A program made the translations under genes and the position numbers. 64,000 nt of DNA from a virus. The notes beneath the pieces are model-generated. The model was not told the DNA's origin and ran no database searches. It saw nothing but the letters and a program-made list of their open reading frames with translations. Every line of letters begins with the position of its first letter. Within the stretch, counting starts at the first letter, position 1. Below, piece by piece: positions 16,864 through 25,093 of the stretch. The DNA lies in the IMG/VR virus record IMGVR_UViG_3300042922_000850, positions 1-64,000 of that record. One strand, written 5' to 3'.

Positions 16864-17571
16864 ATGTCGGCAAAAATAATCTTTTTAGAGGGCCCTAACT
16901 ATTGTGGGAAATCTACTATAACAAAAGCACTAACTGAGATATTAGACAATGAGGGACGTAGCTTTTACACAACATACGAACCCGGTGGCAATGTTATCGG
17001 AGACGGAATTAGAACATTACTTTTAAGTAAAGAAATTAATGATAAATGTGAAATGGATTATACCTGCAGGAGACTTTTGTATGCTGCGAGCCATTCACAA
17101 ATGCTTTCTGAATTTAGGGTAAAACTCAACGATTACGACTACATAATCGTTGATAGGTATAATCCGTTGTCCGACTTAATATATGGCCCAATGGATGAAT
17201 CTGATCCGGTGGCTCATATGAAAAAGATGATTAAGTCAGAGAATATTTTTTCTGTCTTTGACAATGATTTTATAAAAGATATATCGGCTCTCGTCTTTTT
17301 AGATATATCTGAAGACACAATGAAAGTAAGAGAAGCAACAAGAAATACCACGGAAAATAAAATTTATGATTATAAAGGGTGGCAATTTAAACAGACGATA
17401 CGCGATAGATATGAGTATCTATCAAATGATCTAATAAATAATTTAGATTGTCCGTACAAAAGCTTTGCCCCTATAAAAAATATATTCATGGTAGATGCGA
17501 ACGGAGAAGCAAAAGAAGTTGCGAGAAAAATAATGGATCTGTTATCACAGGAGGGAATGCATGCAAATTAG
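16864..17571 (+). CDS. tmk: Thymidylate kinase
   Basis: A 235-residue protein that phosphorylates dTMP to dTDP in the cytoplasm for phage DNA synthesis. The P-loop is FLEGPNYCGKSTITKAL near the N-terminus. DRYNPLSDLIYG is the DRY-type motif that binds the nucleotide base and phosphate, and REATRNTTENKIYD corresponds to the lid region. The start is the ATG at 16864 (MSAKIIFLEGPN) behind CGGAGGTG. It overlaps the next gene by 11 bases, so the two are translationally coupled, consistent with a joint role in nucleotide supply. Confidence 0.88.
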   Translation: MSAKIIFLEGPNYCGKSTITKALTEILDNEGRSFYTTYEPGGNVIGDGIRTLLLSKEINDKCEMDYTCRRLLYAASHSQMLSEFRVKLNDYDYIIVDRYNPLSDLIYGPMDESDPVAHMKKMIKSENIFSVFDNDFIKDISALVFLDISEDTMKVREATRNTTENKIYDYKGWQFKQTIRDRYEYLSNDLINNLDCPYKSFAPIKNIFMVDANGEAKEVARKIMDLLSQEGMHAN

Positions 17572-18187
17572 AGTTGATGGGGAAAAAACACTCCGTTTTA
17601 TTAATAATTGGTCACGCGAAGTAAGAGCATTAATTACCCAAAAAGGTTTTTCTATAGATAAAGCAGATCTTGAGGAAAAAATCGTTTTGTTACATACCGA
17701 AGTCGCGGAACTCTCCGACGCATTTAAAAAGGGAAAAGGGGCACGAGACGAGGGTCAGGAAGTGGCTGATATCCTCATCCGTTTAATGAATATCCCTTGT
17801 ATGTTTGAAGAAATCGTTACTGAAGCAAGGGCTTTACTGAAACAAAAAGAAATTGTTGGCGAAAATTACTATCTTTCTTCCAATGTAGACGTTGGAGTTT
17901 GTCGTGAAATCACCACTGTTAAAAATCCATACACTCTCACTTTCTGTTTGCATGAGAGAGTGACATATCTGGGAAACATATGTTTTGATTATTTGCATAA
18001 CGGAAGTCCAAGAATGGGCTTGCTGAGCATTCTTGAATGCATACAAGTTATCATTGCCCTTTGCGAGATTTATTCGAAACAGTTCTTAGGTAGCACTGAT
18101 ATCGAATTCCTTGTGTCTGAGAAAATGCATTTTAATTGGTCACGACCCTATCGTTATAACACTGACCCGAAAATATTTCAGGCTTAG
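17561..18187 (+). CDS. MazG-like nucleotide pyrophosphohydrolase
   Basis: A 208-residue all-alpha protein. The segment LEEKIVLLHTEVAELSDAFKKG then ... DEGQEVADILIRLMNI carries the ExxE and ExxD metal-binding pattern of the MazG/dUTPase superfamily, which hydrolyses (d)NTPs to monophosphates. The C-terminal half (from about residue 110) is helical and could be a second, degenerate copy (MGLLSILECIQVIIAL). Phage MazG proteins clean nucleotide pools or lower alarmone levels. Its coupling to thymidylate kinase fits a nucleotide role. Confidence 0.75.
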   Translation: MQIRVDGEKTLRFINNWSREVRALITQKGFSIDKADLEEKIVLLHTEVAELSDAFKKGKGARDEGQEVADILIRLMNIPCMFEEIVTEARALLKQKEIVGENYYLSSNVDVGVCREITTVKNPYTLTFCLHERVTYLGNICFDYLHNGSPRMGLLSILECIQVIIALCEIYSKQFLGSTDIEFLVSEKMHFNWSRPYRYNTDPKIFQA

Positions 18188-18207
18188 AGAAGGGATGTGA
18201 CTGTGTA

Positions 18208-18996
18208 ATGGCTAACCGACCATGGGAAAAATCAGATGTGCAGTTTTTAAGAGATAAATGGGGAGAAATGAGTATTGCGAGAATTGCGAAGAAACTAAAT
18301 CGCACTGTAAATGCAGTTAAGGTTAAGGCTATCAGAGAGAATTTAACAAATGCTCTAAACCACCTTGACGGAGTTACATTAAATCAGCTCGCAAAAGTAT
18401 TCGGCGTTAGTTACGGATGGATAATTAAAGAGATATGGATTGACCAATTAAACATTCCGTTTAAAACAAAAATTACAGCCCAAACAAAAGCCTATCGATA
18501 TATCTGCATCGATGATTTTTGGAAATGGGCTGCAAAAAATAAACATCGTATTAACTTTTCTAAATTAGAAGAAAATATACTCGGGAAAGAACCTGTCTGG
18601 GTTGCTGAAAAAAGAAAGGCTGACCAGCAGAATTTGACGTATAAAAAAACGAGTATCATGTGGTCTAAGTACGAAGATAGTTTGTTAAAAATGATGCTTA
18701 TAAGATACAAGTATACTTACCCTCAAATATCAAAGCGCCTTGGAAGAACGGAAGGTGCAATTAAAATACACATTAAAAATCTCGGTTGGCCAGAACGCCC
18801 AGTTAAGACGGAAGGCAATGTCAGGTGGTCTGATGAAGAAATAAATAAGTTAATTGAAATGAAAAACTTAGGGTATGGTAATAATTCCATCGGTGATGAA
18901 ATAAATCGTACAGCACGAGCCGTGGAGCACAAATTGTATTATATTTCTAAAGACGCCAGATTTAAGCAAAGATTAGCTGAACATTTAAGACGATAA
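18208..18996 (+). CDS. Myb/SANT-like multi-domain DNA-binding protein
   Basis: A 262-residue basic protein with three tryptophan-anchored helix-turn-helix units: PWEKSDVQFLRDKWGEMS at the N-terminus (with IARIAKKLNRTVNAVKVKA), MWSKYEDSLLKMMLIRYK with ISKRLGRTEGAIKIHIKNLG near residue 150, and RWSDEEINKLIEMKNLGY with IGDEINRTARAVEHKL near residue 210. This Myb-like arrangement, often found in phage and mobile elements, binds DNA. Between them lies a further winged-helix-like stretch (LNQLAKVFGVSYGWIIKEI). It could be an origin-binding or transcription factor and is a candidate reader of the 13043-13528 repeats. Confidence 0.75.
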   Translation: MANRPWEKSDVQFLRDKWGEMSIARIAKKLNRTVNAVKVKAIRENLTNALNHLDGVTLNQLAKVFGVSYGWIIKEIWIDQLNIPFKTKITAQTKAYRYICIDDFWKWAAKNKHRINFSKLEENILGKEPVWVAEKRKADQQNLTYKKTSIMWSKYEDSLLKMMLIRYKYTYPQISKRLGRTEGAIKIHIKNLGWPERPVKTEGNVRWSDEEINKLIEMKNLGYGNNSIGDEINRTARAVEHKLYYISKDARFKQRLAEHLRR

Positions 18997-19012
18997 GACA
19001 AGGAGAATAATA

Positions 19013-20038
19013 ATGACACAGAAAGCTAAAGTAATACTAAATGGTTTGTGTTATCTTGCACACCCCGCGACAACGTATGGAAAGCTCGAAGAAAATATAA
19101 AGAGTTCTGTACAAATTCAAAATCGTTTAGGCGAGTTATATGGAGCGTCTATAGTAAATCCCTTGATAACAATTGGGCAAAATTTAAGTTGGGAACTATG
19201 TATGGAACAATGTCACAAACTATTAAACGTATGCGAATGTTTAATCCTTAGTCCTAAGTGGTATTTGTCCCGAGGATGTAGGCAAGAAGTTATCTGGGCA
19301 ATAGAAGACAATAAATTGGCTTATGTTTATAACACAGAGACAGAGAAACTATCTGCGATATCCCGCGACGAATTAGAGCAGACGATTAGTACCAAAGAGG
19401 TATACAATGATGAAAATATTAATATAAAGCACGATGACAATCTCCTTTATATTAACTATTTTGGTAGCCGCTACACTTTTTCAAAAAATACGAAGCAGAT
19501 CATAACGCCAGACAATGATGACGCTTTGAAATCGAATGTAAACCCAGAAGATTACCTAGAAAGTATAGGCCGAGGAATACAGTTGTATTCACAACTCCCA
19601 GAAGAGTACATAAGCTTGCTTTCCGGTGGAATGGATTATTCTTTCTTTTTTGGGAAAGAAAACCAACTTTGTTTAAGGTCCGATAGGGAGAATGAATGTA
19701 TTTATCTTAACAAATATAACGCGTGGGTTTTATTCCAAATATTATTAGCCTTCGGTAACTCAAATTCCAAATTTATAAAAGACTGTTCTTTTGTTTTTGA
19801 CAGCCGCACAGAATCTAAAAATGTTACAACGTTCTTTTATTACGTAAATCCGGGTGGACATAAAATTGTCCTTGATTGCGAAGCGTCTCTAATAAAAGTG
19901 TATTACGATACAAAAATGAAAAGCGTTATAATATCGAAGGATGGAAGACATTTCGGGCTTACAAATCTGGAAACGCTCTATTTGCTAAGATTGCTTGATA
20001 TAAACCTTCCGAGCCATATGCTAATTCACAGCGCATAA
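19013..20038 (+). CDS. Deoxyribosyltransferase-like protein with unknown C-terminal domain
   Basis: A 341-residue protein. Residues 10-105 (YLAHPATTYGKLEENI, then ANIVNP-like ASIVNPLITIGQ, LLNVCECLILSPKWYLS, and GCRQEVIWAIEDNK) match the nucleoside 2-deoxyribosyltransferase / DUF4406 fold, in which a glutamate near the end acts on an N-glycosidic bond. The C-terminal 230 residues have no recognised family. Such domains in phages may salvage or modify nucleosides or act on signalling nucleotides. The gene ends in a very strong terminator. Confidence 0.65.
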   Translation: MTQKAKVILNGLCYLAHPATTYGKLEENIKSSVQIQNRLGELYGASIVNPLITIGQNLSWELCMEQCHKLLNVCECLILSPKWYLSRGCRQEVIWAIEDNKLAYVYNTETEKLSAISRDELEQTISTKEVYNDENINIKHDDNLLYINYFGSRYTFSKNTKQIITPDNDDALKSNVNPEDYLESIGRGIQLYSQLPEEYISLLSGGMDYSFFFGKENQLCLRSDRENECIYLNKYNAWVLFQILLAFGNSNSKFIKDCSFVFDSRTESKNVTTFFYYVNPGGHKIVLDCEASLIKVYYDTKMKSVIISKDGRHFGLTNLETLYLLRLLDINLPSHMLIHSA

Positions 20039-20040
20039 TA

Positions 20041-20091
20041 CAACAAGGAACAACGCTATACCCTGTTGTGGTATAGCGTTGTTCCTTGTTG
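20041..20091 (+). terminator. Strong rho-independent terminator
   Basis: A 22-bp perfect stem, left arm 20041-20062 beginning CAACAAGGAACAACG and right arm 20070-20091, with a 7-base loop and then GGTTTT. It ends the operon that starts at the ssDNA-binding gene. Confidence 0.9.
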
Positions 20092-20185
20092 TTGGGTTTT
20101 GTCATGGCATATATAAAAAGGAGGGCACTTAAGAGCAATCCTAAGTCCAATTTAATAATAATATATAAGAGGTGATTGGTTCAAT

Positions 20186-20647
20186 ATGGAAGATAAATTA
20201 AAGATGCTTGTTAATCACTCTATGGAAGAGGAATACGCAAAATACATGGAGAGGCTAAAAGCTGATTGCAAAACGGAGAGTGAGAAACATTTTAGGGCAA
20301 AATATATGGCACAACCATATTACGATAAAAAATATGGCGCTAGAGATGAACTTGTGGATTTGATAAATGGAGAGCGTCGAACGAATCCCCTGGTTCATGC
20401 AATAGTGTTGAATTGTACAGAAAGAATAGATACACAGAAGAACTATTATGACAGGCGATATGCGGGAAGTCCAATAGAACAAAATCTTGATGTTATTTGC
20501 TTAGCGCTCATAAAGACTTTACTTGATCAAAACGAGAGTTTAAAAAAGCAAAATACCGAGTTTATTATCCGACAGCCAATTAGAATAGTGGAAGTTGAGA
20601 AAGGAACCATATCCGATGATAGTAAGAATTCCATTAATAACATTTGA
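20186..20647 (+). CDS. Unknown protein, 153 residues
   Basis: ATG at 20186 behind AAGAGGTG. The protein is helical and charged (MEEEYAKYMERLKADCKTESEKHFRAKYM), with a C-terminal coiled-coil-like segment (LIKTLLDQNESLKKQNTEF). No family is recognised. It overlaps the next gene by 32 bases, so the pair is coupled and precedes the RuvC-like resolvase. Confidence 0.65.
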   Translation: MEDKLKMLVNHSMEEEYAKYMERLKADCKTESEKHFRAKYMAQPYYDKKYGARDELVDLINGERRTNPLVHAIVLNCTERIDTQKNYYDRRYAGSPIEQNLDVICLALIKTLLDQNESLKKQNTEFIIRQPIRIVEVEKGTISDDSKNSINNI

Positions 20648-20894
20648 TAAGCCAGACAGCAATGGTCTTATGTATCTTTCTGAAGAAAAAGATGAAATAT
20701 ACAAAAAATTAAAGTGTCGCATCGATGCTCCGATTTATGATAAGACAAAAGGTGGAAGCGAAATAACAGGGACCATCGTCGATATTTCTTACGGTCGCAC
20801 CGGAGAGGCGGATATCGTCGCAGAAGCGGAATTATTTTTAAGCCACGGCGCAGCAAATATACATGGCATAAGTATCTTCAAAAAGGAGATGTAA
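20616..20894 (+). CDS. Unknown small protein, 92 residues
   Basis: Start taken at the ATG at 20616 (MIVRIPLITFDKPDSNG), ten bases after AAAGGA, inside the end of the preceding gene. The protein has a beta-rich pattern (GSEITGTIVDISYGRTGEADIVAEAELFL). No family is recognised. It is followed four bases later by the resolvase gene, suggesting co-expression. Confidence 0.65.
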   Translation: MIVRIPLITFDKPDSNGLMYLSEEKDEIYKKLKCRIDAPIYDKTKGGSEITGTIVDISYGRTGEADIVAEAELFLSHGAANIHGISIFKKEM

Positions 20895-20898
20895 CAAT

Positions 20899-21582
20899 AT
20901 GATTATAATGGCATTTGATTTATCTTCTGTCTGTGTTGGTGTTACAGCCGTTGAAATGAAACGTGGCGGGGTGATAACGAAAATGCGCTCGTGTCCCATT
21001 ATGCCGCCTAATTTTGACCCGACCATCCTTGGTTATATGAAATCGAAAAAGAAACTAAAAACCAAGGATGGAAAGAAGGAACTGAATACTTACTATAAAC
21101 ATGGCGAGACAGTAATTACTGTGGCCGAAAAAACCAGAAGAGACAAAGAGGTTAGAGCGCAAAAAGATATTTATGTGATGCAGAAGATATCCCAGACTAT
21201 CAACAGTCTAATAGGAGGCGTAAGACCTGACATTGTGCTCGTAGAAAAGAATGCAATTTTTAATGGCATATTAACTTCAATTCTGCTCGGTAAAGTAATG
21301 GGGTGTCTCATAAGTCTTACAGGGATATACAGCATTCCTCTTCACGAGTATCCTGTAGGCCAAGCGCGGAGTGTATTTAATTTGGCGGAGATCATTAGAG
21401 CCTTTCAAAAAAGACATACATACGAAGAGCTACAATCTGTCCCCGACATTACAAAAAGAGCCCTTCGAGAATATTTAGAAGAGATATATGGACGATACGG
21501 GATCGTATTTCAAACAGATGATGAATCTGATTCCTGTGTGGTCTTCCACTACTGGTTAAATAAAGTATATGACGGGTCGTAG
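20899..21582 (+). CDS. RuvC-like Holliday junction resolvase
   Basis: A 227-residue RNase H-fold nuclease. The first acidic residue lies in IMAFDLSSVCVGV at the N-terminus, a second in IVLVEKNAIFNG and the last in DDESDSCVVFHYWL, the spacing of RuvC-like resolvases. Such enzymes cut branched DNA made during phage replication and packaging. It lacks the extra domains of transposase-type relatives. The ATG at 20899 follows AAGGAGATG. The terminator that follows overlaps the last codons. Confidence 0.78.
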   Translation: MIIMAFDLSSVCVGVTAVEMKRGGVITKMRSCPIMPPNFDPTILGYMKSKKKLKTKDGKKELNTYYKHGETVITVAEKTRRDKEVRAQKDIYVMQKISQTINSLIGGVRPDIVLVEKNAIFNGILTSILLGKVMGCLISLTGIYSIPLHEYPVGQARSVFNLAEIIRAFQKRHTYEELQSVPDITKRALREYLEEIYGRYGIVFQTDDESDSCVVFHYWLNKVYDGS

Positions 21583-21602
21583 TTTGACCCGTCATATACT
21601 TT
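21562..21602 (+). terminator. Terminator overlapping the end of the resolvase gene
   Basis: A 17-bp perfect stem (AAAGTATATGACGGGTC and complement) with a 7-base loop, followed by a short T stretch. It lies between the resolvase stop and the helicase start. Confidence 0.8.
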
Positions 21603-21618
21603 TAAGAAAGGAGATTTA

Positions 21619-23772
21619 ATGGACAATATTGACGAGTTCAATATTATTGAACTGGACGAGACAATGAAGATTGAAGAAGAAAAGATAAGAAACGAAATCA
21701 TGGAGGACATGGATAAAATATTTTCTGCGGATGGTCTCATTAAGAAATTTAAAGATGACTATATTCCAAGGCAAAGTCAGATTGATGCCGCTAAAAATCT
21801 AATGGACGTTTTAACAGATAGCGGACATATTATTCTCGAAGGTCCTTGTGGGTTCGGAAAAACATTTGCTTACCTGGTACCGACCTTTATGCATATGATT
21901 TACTCACCATCGCCAGTAAGAGTGATTTTAGTTACAAACGGGATATCTCTACAAGAGCAATTGTTTTATAAAGATATCCCGTTTATTAACAAGCTGTTTA
22001 ATGAAATGTATAGTCAAGATACTGCTTTTGCGATGTTGAAAGGGAAAGGAAACTTTATTTGTAAGAATAAAATGTCTGACCTGATGATGACAAGAAACAT
22101 GTCAGGGGTAGGCACAGGCAAGATATTGCAGATGTACAATAAAGAGAATATTCCAAATGGGGATATATCACATCTAAACTTCGTCCCCGACTACACGACA
22201 TTATCTGAAGTTGCTTGCACGGAAGAGGGAGAATGCTTAGGTACATCTTGTGGGTTTTATAACGTATGTTATTATCAGCTTGCGAGACAGAAAGCATCCA
22301 TCGCTAAAATTGTCGTTACAAATTACCACATGCTCTTCAGCGACTTAAGAACCGGCGGAAGAATATTAGGTGGGTACGATATTGTAATCTTTGATGAGGC
22401 TCACGAAATCCCAAGCATCTACAGGGATTTCTTAGAAGAAAAAATATCTGTCGGTACCTTTACTGGGATTAGAAATAAAATCTCAGAAGTGTCGAAGCAA
22501 GACGAAGACATTAAAGATAATATAATATCCAGGATTGTATTTGATTGGGTTCTGAAATCAGCGGAAACTTTCTTTGAAAAGGTTCAGCGAACATTGTTTG
22601 TTAACCCGGAAAAAGATGAAGTTAAAATGCTAGATGCTACAATGTCATTGTGTTCATATCCTGAAATCCAGAAAGATTTCATGGCAGCCGTATCACACCT
22701 ACAATCGGGCCTAGAAGAAATTATTGATTTTTGTAAGAATAAGATCGTGATTATATCCGCTCCTTATGAATCCGAATACGATATCCCGCCAAGTTTGAGA
22801 GAGGAGTACAATCACTATGCCGGCATTCATAATCGGATGTTGATGCAATTGGAAAAAACAGAGAAAATTACCAAGATAATCATGAGATATAAAGATATGG
22901 TAAGTGATAATAAGATCGTTTACTGGGTAGAAAATAAGGAAGGTAAGATACATATCAAACTGAAACCGGTCTCGGTATCGGATGAACTATATGAAAATTT
23001 CTTTTCTAAGCGAGATCTTTCGTGCATTGTTACATCGGCTACATTGAGTGTGAATGGGAACTTTAATTATATTAAGGAACAACTGGGATTAAACAGATCA
23101 ATTGAAAATAAATCTGTTTCAGAATTTATTGGACAGTCTCCATTTGATTTAAAATCGCAGGAGCTATGGTATCTGCCAACAGAAATTATTGACGGAGATA
23201 GCAAAAATTCGAGAGCATTTCAAGAACTATTACCAAAACAACTCATAGAAATTTTGGAAGTTTCGAAAGGTGGCGTACTCTGTTTGTTTACCTCAAATTT
23301 TAATCTAAACTACGCCCACAGCGCAGTTTCTAAAGCTCTGCCTAAAATGAGAATATTAAAGCAGGGCAATCTTCCGAGGACAAAACTTATAGAGCAATTT
23401 AAAGATGACAGAGACTCTGTTTTATTCGCGACAAGGTCGTTCTTCACAGGCGTTGACATACCAGGAGATTCTTTGCGCTGTTTAATCATTGATAAATTCC
23501 CATTTCCAAGTCCTGGTGACCCGGTTATGATGAAAATACAAAAATTACTCGGCCCAAAAACATTCGGTAAGCATTACATTCCGGAAATGGTAATTACACT
23601 AAAGCAAGCTGTTGGCAGGGGTGTAAGAACAATTACAGATAAATGTGTCATCGTAATCCTTGATGGAAGAATGGCAACAGCTAACTACAAAGGAGAAATA
23701 TTTAACAGCTTTTCTTATGAAAAGACCGGCACACGAAACATCGAAGATGTGAAGAAATTTTTGGAGGGATAA
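21619..23772 (+). CDS. DinG/XPD-type superfamily 2 helicase
   Basis: A 717-residue helicase. Motif I is ILEGPCGFGKTFAYLVP (near residue 75), motif II is the DEAH box in IVIFDEAHEIPS, motif III-like is CIVTSATLSVNG, and motif VI is QAVGRGVRTITDKC. Between motifs I and II lies a cysteine set (C...CTEEGECLGTSC...CYY) in the position of the iron-sulphur cluster of XPD and DinG. Such 5'-3' helicases unwind DNA forks, D-loops or R-loops. The ATG at 21619 follows AAAGGAG. It is the largest replication enzyme in the window; no DNA polymerase is present here. Confidence 0.88.
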   Translation: MDNIDEFNIIELDETMKIEEEKIRNEIMEDMDKIFSADGLIKKFKDDYIPRQSQIDAAKNLMDVLTDSGHIILEGPCGFGKTFAYLVPTFMHMIYSPSPVRVILVTNGISLQEQLFYKDIPFINKLFNEMYSQDTAFAMLKGKGNFICKNKMSDLMMTRNMSGVGTGKILQMYNKENIPNGDISHLNFVPDYTTLSEVACTEEGECLGTSCGFYNVCYYQLARQKASIAKIVVTNYHMLFSDLRTGGRILGGYDIVIFDEAHEIPSIYRDFLEEKISVGTFTGIRNKISEVSKQDEDIKDNIISRIVFDWVLKSAETFFEKVQRTLFVNPEKDEVKMLDATMSLCSYPEIQKDFMAAVSHLQSGLEEIIDFCKNKIVIISAPYESEYDIPPSLREEYNHYAGIHNRMLMQLEKTEKITKIIMRYKDMVSDNKIVYWVENKEGKIHIKLKPVSVSDELYENFFSKRDLSCIVTSATLSVNGNFNYIKEQLGLNRSIENKSVSEFIGQSPFDLKSQELWYLPTEIIDGDSKNSRAFQELLPKQLIEILEVSKGGVLCLFTSNFNLNYAHSAVSKALPKMRILKQGNLPRTKLIEQFKDDRDSVLFATRSFFTGVDIPGDSLRCLIIDKFPFPSPGDPVMMKIQKLLGPKTFGKHYIPEMVITLKQAVGRGVRTITDKCVIVILDGRMATANYKGEIFNSFSYEKTGTRNIEDVKKFLEG

Positions 23773-23776
23773 TAAA

Positions 23777-24106
23777 ATGAGTTGTCTTAAAAAGAAGAAG
23801 TTTTTAATTTTCCAAGTGCTACTTATAGGCACCAACACAGACAGAGATTTAGGTGAAGAAGCGGTAAAACGGTTGAATTATGACTGTGAGAAAAGAATAG
23901 AATTGTATGACCCAATGTTTGGGGATATAATGCAGGTACGTTCTGCGGAAGATAATACCATCGTCTTGACCGGAGAGATACGTGCATATACTTCTCAGGG
24001 ATGCAAAGGTCTCTATGCGGATTTTAAATACATCGCAAAAAAGTATTTCCATCAATGCAAGAAGACCAGGGACTTAATGGTTATGGAAGGCGACTGTATA
24101 TTCTAA
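23777..24106 (+). CDS. Unknown small protein, 109 residues
   Basis: ATG at 23777, with the ribosome site TTGGAGGG overlapping the end of the helicase gene, so it is coupled to it. The protein is basic at the N-terminus (MSCLKKKKFLIFQVLLIG) and then alpha/beta with several cysteines (C36, C78, C94-like positions). No family is recognised. It ends the rightward operon at a strong bidirectional terminator. Confidence 0.65.
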   Translation: MSCLKKKKFLIFQVLLIGTNTDRDLGEEAVKRLNYDCEKRIELYDPMFGDIMQVRSAEDNTIVLTGEIRAYTSQGCKGLYADFKYIAKKYFHQCKKTRDLMVMEGDCIF

Positions 24107-24110
24107 TTAA

Positions 24111-24145
24111 AATAAGTACTGCCGGCATTGCCGGCAGTACTTATT
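24111..24145. terminator. Bidirectional terminator between convergent operons
   Basis: Stem AATAAGTACTGCCGG with complement, 5-base loop, A-rich on the left and T-rich on the right. It closes both the helicase operon (plus) and the second HU gene (minus). Confidence 0.9.
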
Positions 24146-24446
24146 TATTCAGTTCTCTTACTTTATTAGAAAACTCTCGATTAAATGACATTTTGGGTAA
24201 CTTGCGTTTGGGCCTCATGACTTTGCCATTTTCTTTAAAATCAAAGGCTAGCTTTTCTGCGACATCATCCACTTTCATTGTTCCAAGATGTTGTATACCA
24301 ACGTTGTGCCCAGAGAACATTTGGTCCATGATGGTGTCAATATAACAATTGATATACTCTTCTACTACGTTCTTAGGCTTGCCGGTTTTTTCGCATACCA
24401 TTTTTACAATTTGTTTATGATTGATTTTATTAGCTTCACCCTTCAA
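24141..24446 (-). CDS. Second HU/IHF-like DNA-binding protein
   Basis: A 101-residue protein starting at TTG 24446, about nine bases after AGAGGAG. HKQIVKMVCEKTGKPKNVVEEYINCYIDTI is the helical N-terminal half of DNABII proteins and VGIQHLGTMKVDD is the GFGTF-like turn. The arm region (FKENGKVMRPKRKLPKMSFN) lacks the canonical RNP tip but keeps the basic character and MSFNREF end. It is clearly different from the HU gene at 15510. It may be a virion DNA-packing protein or an IHF-like bender used late. Confidence 0.75.
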   Translation of the reverse strand: MKGEANKINHKQIVKMVCEKTGKPKNVVEEYINCYIDTIMDQMFSGHNVGIQHLGTMKVDDVAEKLAFDFKENGKVMRPKRKLPKMSFNREFSNKVRELNK

Positions 24447-24479
24447 TGGACCGTACTCCTCTTATTCTTTGAATTTTTC

Positions 24480-24580
24480 GCATATGGTATGCACCATGAC
24501 TCTGACACTCCTTGCGGCCGCGGAAAGAGTAGTTTATTTGTTGGCCTTGAAATAAACAAATCAAAGTGCGTACCATATGC
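24480..24580. repeat. Nested inverted repeats upstream of the second HU gene
   Basis: Outer arms GCATATGGTATGCAC (24480-24494) and GTGCGTACCATATGC (24566-24580) pair over 15 bases with one mismatch. Inside lies a second pair, GTTTATTT (24532-24539) with AAATAAAC (24550-24557). The RNA could fold into a long structure in the leader of the HU-like gene, or the DNA could hold operators. No gene is supported between 24447 and 24597. Confidence 0.65.
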
Positions 24581-24597
24581 TAATTTATATAAACAGT

Positions 24598-24972
24598 CTA
24601 CTTGGCATTAACTACCTTGTCACCGTCTATTACTACTTTATCTGGAAGCTTACCATAATCTTCGAAGGCCTTGGTGACAATCCGCTTATTCTTAGCTTCA
24701 ATACTCTTTCTTTTCAAATCTTTATAATATTGCATTTTGGCTAAGTAATATTTGTTGGCACTCTCATAAGTTTCAATGTTAGTCTGAATCGCCGCTTTCG
24801 ATAAAAATAAACTCTCTTCTTCCGCGTGTTCCAGATAATCATTTAGGAAATTTAATTCCAATTGCCCTCTAGTCAGTTCTTCTCTAGCGTTGTTCAATTC
24901 TTGATTAATAATTTTCTGTTTTACTGGTAGTTCTCTTTTTTCTTTTTTGTTCACATGTTTATTATTTTCCAA
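24598..24972 (-). CDS. Coiled-coil protein of unknown function, 124 residues
   Basis: I start it at TTG 24972, eight bases after TTGGAGG; a TTG at 24990 overlaps that site. The protein is highly charged and helical (KQKIINQELNNAREELTRGQ then LELNFLNDYLEHAEEESL) with a basic middle. No family is recognised. It has its own near-consensus promoter between it and the RNA polymerase gene, so it is transcribed independently. Confidence 0.6.
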   Translation of the reverse strand: MENNKHVNKKEKRELPVKQKIINQELNNAREELTRGQLELNFLNDYLEHAEEESLFLSKAAIQTNIETYESANKYYLAKMQYYKDLKRKSIEAKNKRIVTKAFEDYGKLPDKVVIDGDKVVNAK

Positions 24973-25014
24973 TGTTAACGCCTCCAACAATTAGGATGTT
25001 TGTTCTACGACTAT

Positions 25015-25044
25015 ATTATAAAATATCTTTTACACCCTTGTCAA
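25015..25044 (-). promoter_or_regulatory. Consensus SigA promoter
   Basis: TTGACA (25044-25039), 18-base spacer, TATAAT (25020-25015) on the minus strand, reading towards the gene at 24972. The -35 box starts directly after the RNA polymerase terminator hairpin. Confidence 0.75.
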
Positions 25045-25049
25045 GACAT

Positions 25050-25088
25050 ATTATGCGGCAAACACCATAAAGATATCCGCCGCATAAT
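25050..25088 (-). terminator. Hairpin after the RNA polymerase gene
   Basis: Arms ATTATGCGGC and GCCGCATAAT around a 19-base loop, six bases after the polymerase stop on the minus strand. Confidence 0.65.
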
Positions 25089-25093
25089 AATAA

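Noticed and set aside
20104-20175. Small frame MAYIKRRALKSNPKS
   Set aside because: No ribosome site, only 23 codons, and it overlaps the ribosome site of the next gene; probably chance.
24440-24580. 46-codon frame MVRTLICLFQ on the minus strand
   Set aside because: No ribosome site, it spans the inverted repeats, and it overlaps the start of the HU-like gene.
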